Positions 1 through 7,329 of a stretch of DNA of 64,000 nucleotides are shown piece by piece. The DNA is taken from assembly GCF_021646545.1 (NCBI RefSeq), contig NZ_JAKIRP010000005.1, positions 124,001 through 188,000 of the forward strand. Direction: 5' to 3'. The stretch is from Chitinophaga filiformis (GTDB lineage Bacteria; Bacteroidota; Bacteroidia; Chitinophagales; Chitinophagaceae). Each line of letters begins with the position of its first letter. Within the stretch, counting starts at the first letter, position 1. A program made the translations under genes and the position numbers. The notes under the pieces were generated by a model. It was given only the letters and a program-made list of their open reading frames with translations. It had not been told where the DNA came from and ran no database searches.

Positions 1-1
1 G

Positions 2-1687
2 GAACTGTCTCACTTCGGGGCCAAAGTGATCTACCCGCCTACCATACAGCCGGTGATGGATAAACGTATTCCTATCTGGATCAAGAACACCTTTGCACCG
101 GACGATTACGGTACCCTTATCCATTCGCAGGATGGCAATGGCCGTACTTATCCCGTAACTGGTATCAGCGGTATCCAGAAGATAGCCCTGCTTACCCTTG
201 AAGGTAGCGGTATGGTGGGTATCCCGGGTTTCTCAAAAAGACTGTTCGAAGCATTGCTGACCGAACGTGTGAACGTGATACTCATCACCCAGAGCTCTTC
301 AGAACACTCTATCACCGTAGGTATCCATGAAGCAGATATGCTGAAGGCAAAGACTGCGGTAGACAGTGAATTCTCTCAGGAGATACTGGAAAAGCGCATA
401 GAACCACTCATCGTGGAAAGAGATATGAGCATCGTAGCTGTTGTAGGCGATAAGATGAAGAACCATCATGGCACCAGTGGTAAACTCTTTGCTGCACTGG
501 GTCGTAATGGTGTGAACGTCCGCGCTATAGCACAGGGTTCTACCGAAAAGAACATCTCTGCAGTGATCAATAAAGCCGATGTAAAAAAAGCACTGAACGT
601 AATACATGAAGCCTTCTTCGAAGAACCGCTGAAACAGGTGAATGTATTCATCGCAGGTGTGGGTAATGTAGGCAGCAAACTGCTCGAACAACTGGACCAG
701 CAGCATAAGTTCCTGATGAACGAACTCGGTCTGCACGTACGTGTAACCGGTATCGCCAACAGTAAAAAAATGGCGTTCGGCCATGAAGCGATCAACCTGG
801 CTGAATGGAAGACACTCCTGGAAGCAGGTGAAGCCTCCGACATGGTGGCCTTCGCACAAAAAATAAAAGCACTCAACCTTCGTAACAGCGTATTTGTTGA
901 TAATACAGCCAGCCAGGAAGTAGCTGCAACTTATGGAGAGTTCCTGCAGCATGGTATTTCCGTGGTGACCTGCAACAAGATCGCCTGCTCTTCAGACTAT
1001 GCCTATTATAAAAGCCTGAAAGACCTGGCGCGTAAATACAACGCTTCCTTCCTGTTCGAAACCAATGTGGGTGCTGGTTTACCGGTGATCAACACACTGA
1101 ATGACCTGATCCGCAGCGGTGATAAAGTGAACAGTATCGAAGCCGTGTTGAGTGGTAGTCTGAACTTTGTGTTCAACAATTTCGTGAACGGCGCCAGCTT
1201 CCGCGAGGTAGTGAAAGCTGCACAGGACGAAGGTTATACAGAACCAGATCCACGTATTGACCTCAGTGGTGTGGATGTAATGCGTAAGATCCTGATCCTG
1301 GCACGTGAAAGCGGTGCGAAGATGGAACTGAATGATATCACCAATCATTCCTTCCTGCCGGTAGAAGCATTGGAAGCGCCTTCAGTGGATGCTTTCTATG
1401 AGCAACTGGATGTACATGCCGGTCATTTCCTGGCGTTGCGCGAAAAGGCAGACGCAGAAGGTAAACGACTGAAGTTCGTAGCCCGCTATGAAAATGGAAA
1501 AGCGTCTGTAGGCTTACAGTCTATCGCGCCGGATCATCCGTTCTTCAAGCTGGAAGGAAAAGACAATATCGTACTCTATACCACCAACCGCTATGCGGAA
1601 CAACCACTGATCGTAAAAGGCGCCGGTGCGGGGGCAGATGTAACGGCTTCCGGTATATTTGCTGATATCATCAGATCAGCCAGATAA
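2..1687 (+). CDS. thrA: Bifunctional aspartokinase / homoserine dehydrogenase (5' end outside window)
   Basis: The reading frame is open from the first complete codon, so the gene begins upstream. About 561 residues are visible; the usual length is near 810, so roughly the N-terminal 250 residues (most of the kinase) are missing. Visible parts in order: the end of the aspartokinase catalytic domain, two ACT-type regulatory domains (roughly residues 45-200 of the fragment), then homoserine dehydrogenase with a Rossmann motif VFIAGVGNVGS and the family motifs TCNK, NVGAGLP and GYTEPDPRIDLSG. The enzyme makes aspartyl phosphate and reduces aspartate semialdehyde to homoserine in the cytoplasm. 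thrB follows after 40 bases, giving a thrABC operon. The ACT pair is where threonine feedback normally acts (family knowledge). A GTG near the window start is internal, not a start. Confidence 0.97.
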   Translation, partial: ELSHFGAKVIYPPTIQPVMDKRIPIWIKNTFAPDDYGTLIHSQDGNGRTYPVTGISGIQKIALLTLEGSGMVGIPGFSKRLFEALLTERVNVILITQSSSEHSITVGIHEADMLKAKTAVDSEFSQEILEKRIEPLIVERDMSIVAVVGDKMKNHHGTSGKLFAALGRNGVNVRAIAQGSTEKNISAVINKADVKKALNVIHEAFFEEPLKQVNVFIAGVGNVGSKLLEQLDQQHKFLMNELGLHVRVTGIANSKKMAFGHEAINLAEWKTLLEAGEASDMVAFAQKIKALNLRNSVFVDNTASQEVAATYGEFLQHGISVVTCNKIACSSDYAYYKSLKDLARKYNASFLFETNVGAGLPVINTLNDLIRSGDKVNSIEAVLSGSLNFVFNNFVNGASFREVVKAAQDEGYTEPDPRIDLSGVDVMRKILILARESGAKMELNDITNHSFLPVEALEAPSVDAFYEQLDVHAGHFLALREKADAEGKRLKFVARYENGKASVGLQSIAPDHPFFKLEGKDNIVLYTTNRYAEQPLIVKGAGAGADVTASGIFADIIRSAR

Positions 1688-1727
1688 ACCGTATATCAGT
1701 AACGTATATCTTAAATTTTGATTCCTC

Positions 1728-2663
1728 ATGGGAAATGACTGTATAAAAGTATTCGCCCCTGCTACTGTTGCCAATGTAGCCTGCGGCTTTGACGTGATCG
1801 GACTGGCCATGGATGCTCCCGGCGATGAAATGATCATGCGGAAGAGTGATAAACCGGGCGTTACCATTACAGCCGTGCATGGCGCCTCTCTCTCTACGGA
1901 TCCTGCCCAGAACGTATGTGGTGTTGCCATCCAGGCATTGCTGCAGAAGTACGGACAGCCCGATGCCGGAATAGAACTGGAACTTTTCAAGAATATCCCT
2001 CCCGGTAGCGGCATAGGCTCTTCTGCTGCCAGTTCAGCCGGCGCTGTAGTCGGCGCCAATCATCTGCTGGGCAATCCCTTTACGCCTAAACAGCTGGTAC
2101 GTTTTGCGATGGAAGGTGAAAGACTGGCCAGCGGCGCAGCACATGCCGACAACGTAGCACCCGCCATACTTGGAGGCTTCACACTTGTAAGGAGTTACAA
2201 ACCCCTGGACATTACCGGCCTGCATACGCCGTCAGAACTCTGGGTGACCGTTATACATCCGCAGATAGAAGTGAAAACTTCCGATGCCCGTGAGATCCTC
2301 AAACAAAAGGTGCTGATGACCGACGCTATCCGCCAGTGGGGTAACGTAGGCGCACTCGTTGCAGGGCTCTACCAGGAAAATTATGACTTGATCAGCCGCT
2401 CGCTCGAAGACGCCATCGTAGAGCCGGTACGCGCTATACTGATTCCAGCTTTCTATGAGCTGAAAGTAAAATGTAAGGAAGCCGGCGCACTGGGTGGTGG
2501 CATCTCCGGTTCTGGTCCCTCTGTCTTCATGCTGAGCAGAGGCGAAGAAAACGCCCGTAAGGTAGCCGCGATGATGGATACTGTCTACGCCCCGCTGGGC
2601 GTGGATTACAAGATCCATGTATCGAAAATAAATACGGAAGGTGTGAAAATTACAAAAGCGTAA
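1728..2663 (+). CDS. thrB: Homoserine kinase
   Basis: GHMP-family kinase of 311 residues, normal for ThrB. It phosphorylates homoserine with ATP to O-phosphohomoserine. The GHMP ATP-binding loop PPGSGIGSSAAS lies at residues 91-102, and the C-terminal glycine-rich motif GGGISGSGPS at about residue 257. The N-terminal KVFAPATVANVACGFD is typical of the family. The start is an ATG 40 bases after thrA, and the stop lies only 6 bases before thrC, so the three genes are almost certainly co-transcribed. Confidence 0.97.
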   Translation: MGNDCIKVFAPATVANVACGFDVIGLAMDAPGDEMIMRKSDKPGVTITAVHGASLSTDPAQNVCGVAIQALLQKYGQPDAGIELELFKNIPPGSGIGSSAASSAGAVVGANHLLGNPFTPKQLVRFAMEGERLASGAAHADNVAPAILGGFTLVRSYKPLDITGLHTPSELWVTVIHPQIEVKTSDAREILKQKVLMTDAIRQWGNVGALVAGLYQENYDLISRSLEDAIVEPVRAILIPAFYELKVKCKEAGALGGGISGSGPSVFMLSRGEENARKVAAMMDTVYAPLGVDYKIHVSKINTEGVKITKA

Positions 2664-2669
2664 AATCTA

Positions 2670-3977
2670 ATGAAATATTTCAGTTTACAGAATAAACAAC
2701 ATATTGTCTCTTTCGAGGATGCAGTAGTACAAGGGCTTGCGCCGGATAAGGGGTTATATTTCCCGGAGCGCATTCCCGCTTTTGAAAAGGATTTTATCGA
2801 TAACATCGAAAAACAACAGGATCTTGATATAGCCTACACTGCCATCCGGCCTTTCGTAGGTGATGAAATACCGGAAGCTACCCTTCGTCAGATCATTGCA
2901 GATACCCTGAGTTTTCCTTTTCCCGTACAAAAGGTGGCAGGCGATATCTATGCACTGGAATTGTTCCATGGTCCTACCCTGGCTTTCAAAGACGTAGGCG
3001 CCCGCTTCATGGCCGGCTGCCTGGGTTATTTCAGAAGGAATGATAGTCGTCCGGTAACAGTTCTCGTGGCTACCTCCGGCGATACCGGCGGTGCAGTGGC
3101 ACACGGTTTCTACAATGTACCCGGCGTTCGTGTAGTGATCCTCTACCCTTCCGGCAAGGTGAGCACCCTGCAGGAAAAACAGCTGACCACCCTGAACGGT
3201 AATATCACCGCACTTGAAATAGCTGGTACCTTTGACGATTGCCAGCGTATGGTGAAAACCGCCTTCCTGGATGCAGAACTGCAGGCGCACTGCCTGCTCA
3301 CCAGCGCCAACTCCATCAACGTAGCCCGCTGGTTGCCCCAGATGTTCTACTACCTGCTGGCATGGAAACAGCTGAAGACAAACTATCCCAACGTTGTGTT
3401 CTCTGTACCCAGCGGCAACTTCGGTAATATCTGCGCCGGTATGATGGCCGCAGCAATGGGACTGCCTGTAAAACATTTCGTGGCAAGTACCAACGTCAAC
3501 GATACCGTTCCCAGGTTTATGCAGACAGGTCAGTATGCCCCCGGACAGGCAACACCAACGTTATCCAATGCAATGGACGTTGCAGATCCTAGCAACTTTG
3601 TTCGTATACTGGAGCTGTTCGCCAATAGCCTGCCGGCGCTGAAGGAAAAGCTGACCTCGATCTCTTTCGACGATAAAGCTACCGCCGCCACCATGGAACA
3701 AGTATGGAAGGAACACCAGTATATGCTGGACCCTCATGGCGCCGTAGGTTACCTGGGTCTTCAGCAATACCTGCAGCAGGCAGGCGCAGCAAACAATACG
3801 GCCGGCGTATTCCTGGAAACAGCGCATCCGGTAAAGTTTGCCGATACTGCACCTGCTTCCCTGCAGGACAAGATCGTTACTCCGGAAAGAGTACAATCCC
3901 TCTATTCTCTCGAAAAGAAAGCTGTACAGCTTCCAAATGACTATAAAGCCCTGAAAGATTGGCTGACTGCCAATTGA
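2670..3977 (+). CDS. thrC: Threonine synthase
   Basis: PLP-dependent enzyme of 435 residues that converts O-phosphohomoserine to threonine, the last step of the pathway begun by thrA and thrB. The PLP-binding lysine is K107 in LAFKDVG. The motifs SGDTGGAVAHGF, SANSINVARWLPQ and SVPSGNFGN, and the N-terminal YFSLQNK, are those of the bacterial class with an N-terminal extension. It starts 6 bases after the thrB stop and is followed by a strong terminator at 3999-4030, marking the operon end. Confidence 0.97.
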   Translation: MKYFSLQNKQHIVSFEDAVVQGLAPDKGLYFPERIPAFEKDFIDNIEKQQDLDIAYTAIRPFVGDEIPEATLRQIIADTLSFPFPVQKVAGDIYALELFHGPTLAFKDVGARFMAGCLGYFRRNDSRPVTVLVATSGDTGGAVAHGFYNVPGVRVVILYPSGKVSTLQEKQLTTLNGNITALEIAGTFDDCQRMVKTAFLDAELQAHCLLTSANSINVARWLPQMFYYLLAWKQLKTNYPNVVFSVPSGNFGNICAGMMAAAMGLPVKHFVASTNVNDTVPRFMQTGQYAPGQATPTLSNAMDVADPSNFVRILELFANSLPALKEKLTSISFDDKATAATMEQVWKEHQYMLDPHGAVGYLGLQQYLQQAGAANNTAGVFLETAHPVKFADTAPASLQDKIVTPERVQSLYSLEKKAVQLPNDYKALKDWLTAN

Positions 3978-3998
3978 TCCGGCATGCAATCCACACAG

Positions 3999-4030
3999 AA
4001 TGGCTGGCCTTTTGGTCGGCCATTTTTTTT
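3999..4030 (+). terminator. Rho-independent terminator after thrC
   Basis: A GC-rich stem (ATGGCTGGCC paired with GGTCGGCCAT, two mismatches) is followed by eight T residues. It lies 22 bases after the thrC stop, consistent with the end of thrABC. Confidence 0.8.
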
Positions 4031-4092
4031 CAATGCCCTCAATCAGCAACACCTAACTCCAAAAGGTCGAGCATTTTTTATATTATTGTCTT

Positions 4093-5106
4093 ATGAAATA
4101 CCTGTTCTTTTTATCATTATCAATTCCCTTTTTCTTTTCCTGCCAGTCCGGCAAGCCGGAAGAGCAGACCACCCATAATGATGCCGACTCGTCCCTCTAC
4201 GCTCCTTTGGTGCTCCCTTTAACGGACTCCATCGCGCAATTCCCGAACGATGAAGCCCTTTATTTCCGCCGGGCCCTGCTCCTCTTCAATACCGACCCGT
4301 TACTGGCGCAGAAGGACTTTGAAAAGGCAGCACAGCTTAAACCAGACGTTACCGACTTCTGGGCAGGCGCAGGCGAAGCAGCACTGGTACTGAAAGACTA
4401 TTCCCGTTCTATCGCGCATTTTAAAAGGGCGCTGCAGACTGCTCCGGGATATCCCTACCTGCTGTACCAGCTGGCCACCGCCATGATAGAAGACAAACAA
4501 TACAAATCGGCCGACAGCGTAGCGTCCATACTTGGACAATCGGAAGGTACGCACGATAAAGCCTTTTATCTGAAAGCCCGTATTGCCGAAGATAACAAGG
4601 ACACTGCCCTGGCTATCAGTCACCTGACCACAGCCATCGATAAAGCCGGTTTACAGAGCGATTACGGCGCTGTAATGGAGCTGGGCGACCTACTTTCCAT
4701 CCGGCGCTCACCAGCCGCTGTAAAGTACTATAAACTGGCAGCACGTTTAGACTCCGTCAACTCAGAACCACTGGTGTCATTGGCACAGTACTATGAAGAG
4801 ACCGGCAACTATACAGAAGCGATCGCCACCTACAACAGCAGTATCACTACAGACCCGGACGACGACAGGGCTTACCTCGCGTTAGGCAGGATCAACATGC
4901 GGAAAAAGGAATGGAAGGAAGCGTTCCGCTATTTCGATCTGGCGGCCAAAGCCTCTCCCGCCAATGCAGAAGCCTATTACTACCGTGCACAGTGCCATGA
5001 AAATTTAGGACGCAGGGAAGATGCTATAGACGACTATGTGAAGGCGCTCACCTTTAAAAAAGATTATCCTGAAGCAAAAGCAGCACTGGACAAACTAAAA
5101 AAATAA
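4093..5106 (+). CDS. Tetratricopeptide-repeat lipoprotein
   Basis: Protein of 337 residues with a lipoprotein signal: a hydrophobic stretch (residues 2-15) ends in FFSC with the modified cysteine at C17. The rest is a run of TPR-like helical hairpins (for example YFRRALLLFNTDPLLAQKDF, SIAHFKRAL and AYLALGRINMRKKEW), at least six repeats up to the C-terminus. Such proteins are usually membrane-anchored scaffolds; the partner is unknown. It stands between the threonine operon terminator and rpe, with 29 bases to rpe, so it may be co-transcribed with rpe. The start is the ATG that gives the signal peptide. Confidence 0.85.
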   Translation: MKYLFFLSLSIPFFFSCQSGKPEEQTTHNDADSSLYAPLVLPLTDSIAQFPNDEALYFRRALLLFNTDPLLAQKDFEKAAQLKPDVTDFWAGAGEAALVLKDYSRSIAHFKRALQTAPGYPYLLYQLATAMIEDKQYKSADSVASILGQSEGTHDKAFYLKARIAEDNKDTALAISHLTTAIDKAGLQSDYGAVMELGDLLSIRRSPAAVKYYKLAARLDSVNSEPLVSLAQYYEETGNYTEAIATYNSSITTDPDDDRAYLALGRINMRKKEWKEAFRYFDLAAKASPANAEAYYYRAQCHENLGRREDAIDDYVKALTFKKDYPEAKAALDKLKK

Positions 5107-5135
5107 CAGCTATATTCGTAAACAACTTTAAATGC

Positions 5136-5801
5136 GTGGCTTTGGAAAACAGAAACACTTTTGTCGCACCGTCCCTGCTGGCATCCAATTTCCTGGAATT
5201 GGGTAAGGAAGTAGAAATGTTAAATCGCAGTGAAGCTGACTGGTTGCACCTTGACGTAATGGATGGCAGATTCGTACCGAATATCAGCTTTGGATTACCC
5301 GTTATATCACACATCAGAAAGGCCACCAAAAAGACCTGTGATGTGCATCTCATGATAGAAGAACCGGAGAAATATGCCGAAGACTTCAAAAAGGCCGGCG
5401 CAGATATCCTGACGGTTCACTATGAAGCCTGTACGCACCTTCACAGAAACATTCAGCAGATCAAAGGCCTTGGCATGAAAGCCGGTGTGGCATTGAATCC
5501 GCACACCCCTGTACACCTGCTGGAAAACATCATCAATGACATCGACCTCATACTGATCATGAGTGTCAACCCCGGTTTTGGCGGGCAGCACTTCATTCCT
5601 AAAAGTCTCGAAAAGATCCGTCAGACCCGCGACATGATCAATCACTATAAAGCGCATGCCCTCATCGAAGTAGATGGCGGCATCAACATCGAGAATGCAT
5701 CCTCCATCCTCGACGCTGGCGCCAACGTCCTTGTAGCTGGCAGTACCGTCTTCGCATCAAAAGATCCCGAAGCAACTATCAGCGCTTTGAGGAAGGCGTA
5801 A
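5136..5801 (+). CDS. rpe: Ribulose-phosphate 3-epimerase
   Basis: TIM-barrel epimerase of 221 residues interconverting ribulose 5-phosphate and xylulose 5-phosphate in the pentose phosphate pathway. Diagnostic motifs are PSLLASNF near the N-terminus, HLDVMDGRFVPN with the metal-binding histidine and catalytic aspartate, VHLMIE, MSVNPGFGGQ and VDGGIN with the second catalytic aspartate. The start is a GTG at 5136; a TTG two codons later is an alternative. The nearby ATG at 5132 is out of frame. Confidence 0.95.
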   Translation: MALENRNTFVAPSLLASNFLELGKEVEMLNRSEADWLHLDVMDGRFVPNISFGLPVISHIRKATKKTCDVHLMIEEPEKYAEDFKKAGADILTVHYEACTHLHRNIQQIKGLGMKAGVALNPHTPVHLLENIINDIDLILIMSVNPGFGGQHFIPKSLEKIRQTRDMINHYKAHALIEVDGGINIENASSILDAGANVLVAGSTVFASKDPEATISALRKA

Positions 5802-5868
5802 AAATTTAGTGCTATTATTTTTTTCATTATCGCATTTTTCGTCGTCCCCTGGGTTATTGTCGGCCCGG

Positions 5869-6300
5869 GGTTGAAACGGTTGATTGTCGTTCCCGTTTAT
5901 TGCCATCTCCGAGGGTGAACCGGTTTATTGTCGTTCCCGTTTATTCCATTCCGGGGTTGAAACGGTTGATTGTCGTTCCCGTTTATGCCATTCCGGGGTT
6001 GAACCGGTTTATTGTCGTTCCCGTTTATTCCATTCCGGGGTTGAAACGGTTTATTGTCGTTCCCGTTTAACGCCATCCCGGGTTGAACCGGTTTATTGTC
6101 GTTCCCGTTTATTCCATCCCGGGTTGAACCGATTGATTGTCGTTCCCATTTATTGCCATCCCAGGGTTGAAACGGTTGATCGCCGTTCCCATTTATTGCC
6201 ATCCCAGGGTTGAAACGGTTGATTGCCGTTCCCGTTATTGCCATCCCGGGGTTGAAACGGTTGATTGTTGTTCCCGTTTTTTGCCATCCCCGGGGTTGAA
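5869..6300. repeat. Tandem array, eleven units of about 42 bases
   Basis: The marker TTGAA (GTGAA in the second unit) recurs at 5871, 5915, 5957, 5999, 6041, 6083, 6124, 6167, 6210, 6252 and 6295, giving spacings of 41-44 bases. Each unit joins CCCGGGGTTGAA to a spacer of the form CGGTTGATTGTCGTTCCCG plus TTTATTGCCAT. Units are similar but not identical: positions 10-20 alternate between AACGGTTGATT and ACCGGTTTATT types, so higher-order duplication is likely. The array runs directly into the composite element at 6288, of which it appears to be an internal expansion. Confidence 0.92.
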
Positions 6301-6385
6301 ACCCCGCGCTACAAACACCTGGACTCCTAGCAGAGTCCTATCGACGTTTTGTTGCCCGGTTGATTGCCGTCCCTGGGCTGTAGCC
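6288..6385. repeat. Dispersed composite hairpin element, copy 1
   Basis: It contains CCCCGGGGTTGAAACCCC, then GCGCTACAAACACC, then a hairpin GGACTCC-TAGC-AGAGTCC (6321-6338), then ATCGACGTTTTGTTGCCCGG (from 6341). The same modules recur at 38002, 49516, 60781 and 63173. The segment after the hairpin matches 63184-63205 almost exactly. Confidence 0.85.
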
Positions 6386-6584
6386 AGCGTTATAACATGC
6401 AGGGATAATCTCGCAATATTCCCAGGTTTTCAATTTGGTTTAGCTCTATCCATCTATTTACCTCTGCTTTTTCTAATCGTAGCCCACGTACTCTCTGTGA
6501 CGCCCATACGCAGCAGGAGGATTATGCTGCCATAAAGAATTTAGCTGTCCTACTATCATTTTGGAGACCGTGCGCAGCGAGCGG

Positions 6585-6725
6585 CAGGTGGGAATCGCTG
6601 GCCTAAGTTGTTTGAAGTATGCTGACGCGCCGCTCCAGGGGTTTAATAAAGATCCAACTGCCAACCCGCCTTCCCAAGCTCAATAGTAAGCAACTTCAAA
6701 GAACTCAGCCAGTGATCCCAGCCTG
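6585..6725. repeat. Palindromic dispersed element of 141 bases (family A, copy 1)
   Basis: The left end CAGGTGGGAATCGCTGGCC and the right end, read on the other strand, CAGGCTGGGATCACTGGC form imperfect terminal inverted repeats of about 35 bases, extending to TTTGAAGT. The interior includes GGGGTTTAATAAA and CCAACCCGCCTTCCC. A second copy at 42132-42283 shares the same ends and interior. No open frame is present, so it is non-autonomous, REP- or MITE-like. Confidence 0.85.
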
Positions 6726-6748
6726 CACCGCGAGCAAGAAGGTCAGCG

Positions 6749-6827
6749 CAGAAACTACCGTCAGCTTAAATAAAAAAAGAAGGTTTATAACGTCATAATG
6801 AATTTAGCAACAGAAACTACCGTCAGC
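6749..6827. repeat. Direct repeat pair of 17 bases
   Basis: CAGAAACTACCGTCAGC occurs at 6749-6765 and 6811-6827, 62 bases apart, between the palindromic element and the operon terminator. The function is unknown. Confidence 0.7.
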
Positions 6828-6870
6828 CAGACAAAAATTCCGTGTTCCAACACGTACTAGTACAAAACAC

Positions 6871-6902
6871 AAGAGGGCTGTACCCCCCGGTACAACCCTC
6901 TT
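6871..6902 (-). terminator. Terminator of the PAS kinase-response regulator operon
   Basis: AAGAGGGCTGTACC pairs with GGTACAACCCTCTT around a short C-rich loop. On the minus strand it is followed by GTGTTTTG. It lies 24 bases beyond the response regulator stop. Confidence 0.7.
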
Positions 6903-6925
6903 ATATCAAAGATATTCGCAGTCTC

Positions 6926-7321
6926 TCAGCTTGCCTGTAACTTCGTAATGATCTCGCTGGACAAAGGCTTAGTCAGATACCCTTTCACGAAAGAGTAATT
7001 ATCTACTTTCTTACGGTCTTTATCATCAATAGACGACGTCAGCACAAAAATCCCAATCTGCTTCGCAAGATCCTTATAAAAGCCGGCATAATCATTCAGA
7101 AAATCCCATCCATCCATCACTGGCATATTAAGATCTAACAAGATCAGATCAGGCAATTGCTCCGGTTCGAAGGAGTACTGGCGCAGATAATCCAACACAT
7201 CCTGCGCGTCCGAAAAGGCCCGCACATTCTCCCCAATCCCCTGTCGTTTGATCATAATGTTCGCGATCTGCTGATGTATCGGATCATCATCTACGATAAA
7301 AATCATGTTGTGCAATTGCAT
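6926..7321 (-). CDS. Single-domain response regulator (receiver only)
   Basis: CheY-like protein of 131 residues with no output domain. The acidic pocket is D11-D13, the phospho-acceptor is D63 in LLDLNMPVMDG, the conserved threonine is in VLTSS near residue 95 and the conserved lysine is K118 in YLTKPL. It starts 8 bases after the stop of the upstream PAS kinase, so it is the likely phosphotransfer partner. With no DNA-binding domain, it probably acts by protein contact or in a relay. The NMPVMDGWDFL form is typical of Bacteroidota small receivers paired with PAS kinases. Confidence 0.93.
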   Translation of the reverse strand: MQLHNMIFIVDDDPIHQQIANIMIKRQGIGENVRAFSDAQDVLDYLRQYSFEPEQLPDLILLDLNMPVMDGWDFLNDYAGFYKDLAKQIGIFVLTSSIDDKDRKKVDNYSFVKGYLTKPLSSEIITKLQAS

Positions 7322-7329
7322 ACAGGGAT

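Larger units (their letters stand above)
5802..6925. other. Gene-free, repeat-rich intergenic region
   Basis: This 1.1 kb stretch between rpe and the response regulator holds, in order, an 11-unit tandem array (5869-6300), a composite dispersed element (6288-6385), a palindromic element (6585-6725), a direct repeat pair (6749 and 6811) and a terminator (6871-6902). Open frames in the array exist on both strands because the unit length is near a multiple of three; none looks like a real protein. Confidence 0.85.

Noticed and set aside
299..952. Minus-strand frame of 217 codons inside thrA
   Set aside because: It lies wholly antisense to a clear ACT/homoserine dehydrogenase coding region and resembles no protein.
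5869..6300. Possible CRISPR array (regular 42-base spacing)
   Set aside because: The segments between the conserved parts are themselves near-identical, so there are no unique spacers, and no cas genes are nearby.
5884..6535. Open frames on both strands through the 42-base array, encoding repeated CRSRL or NGNDNKP peptides
   Set aside because: They arise because most units are a multiple of three in length; both strands are open, no ribosome-binding site or signal is present, and the DNA repeat explains the protein repeat.
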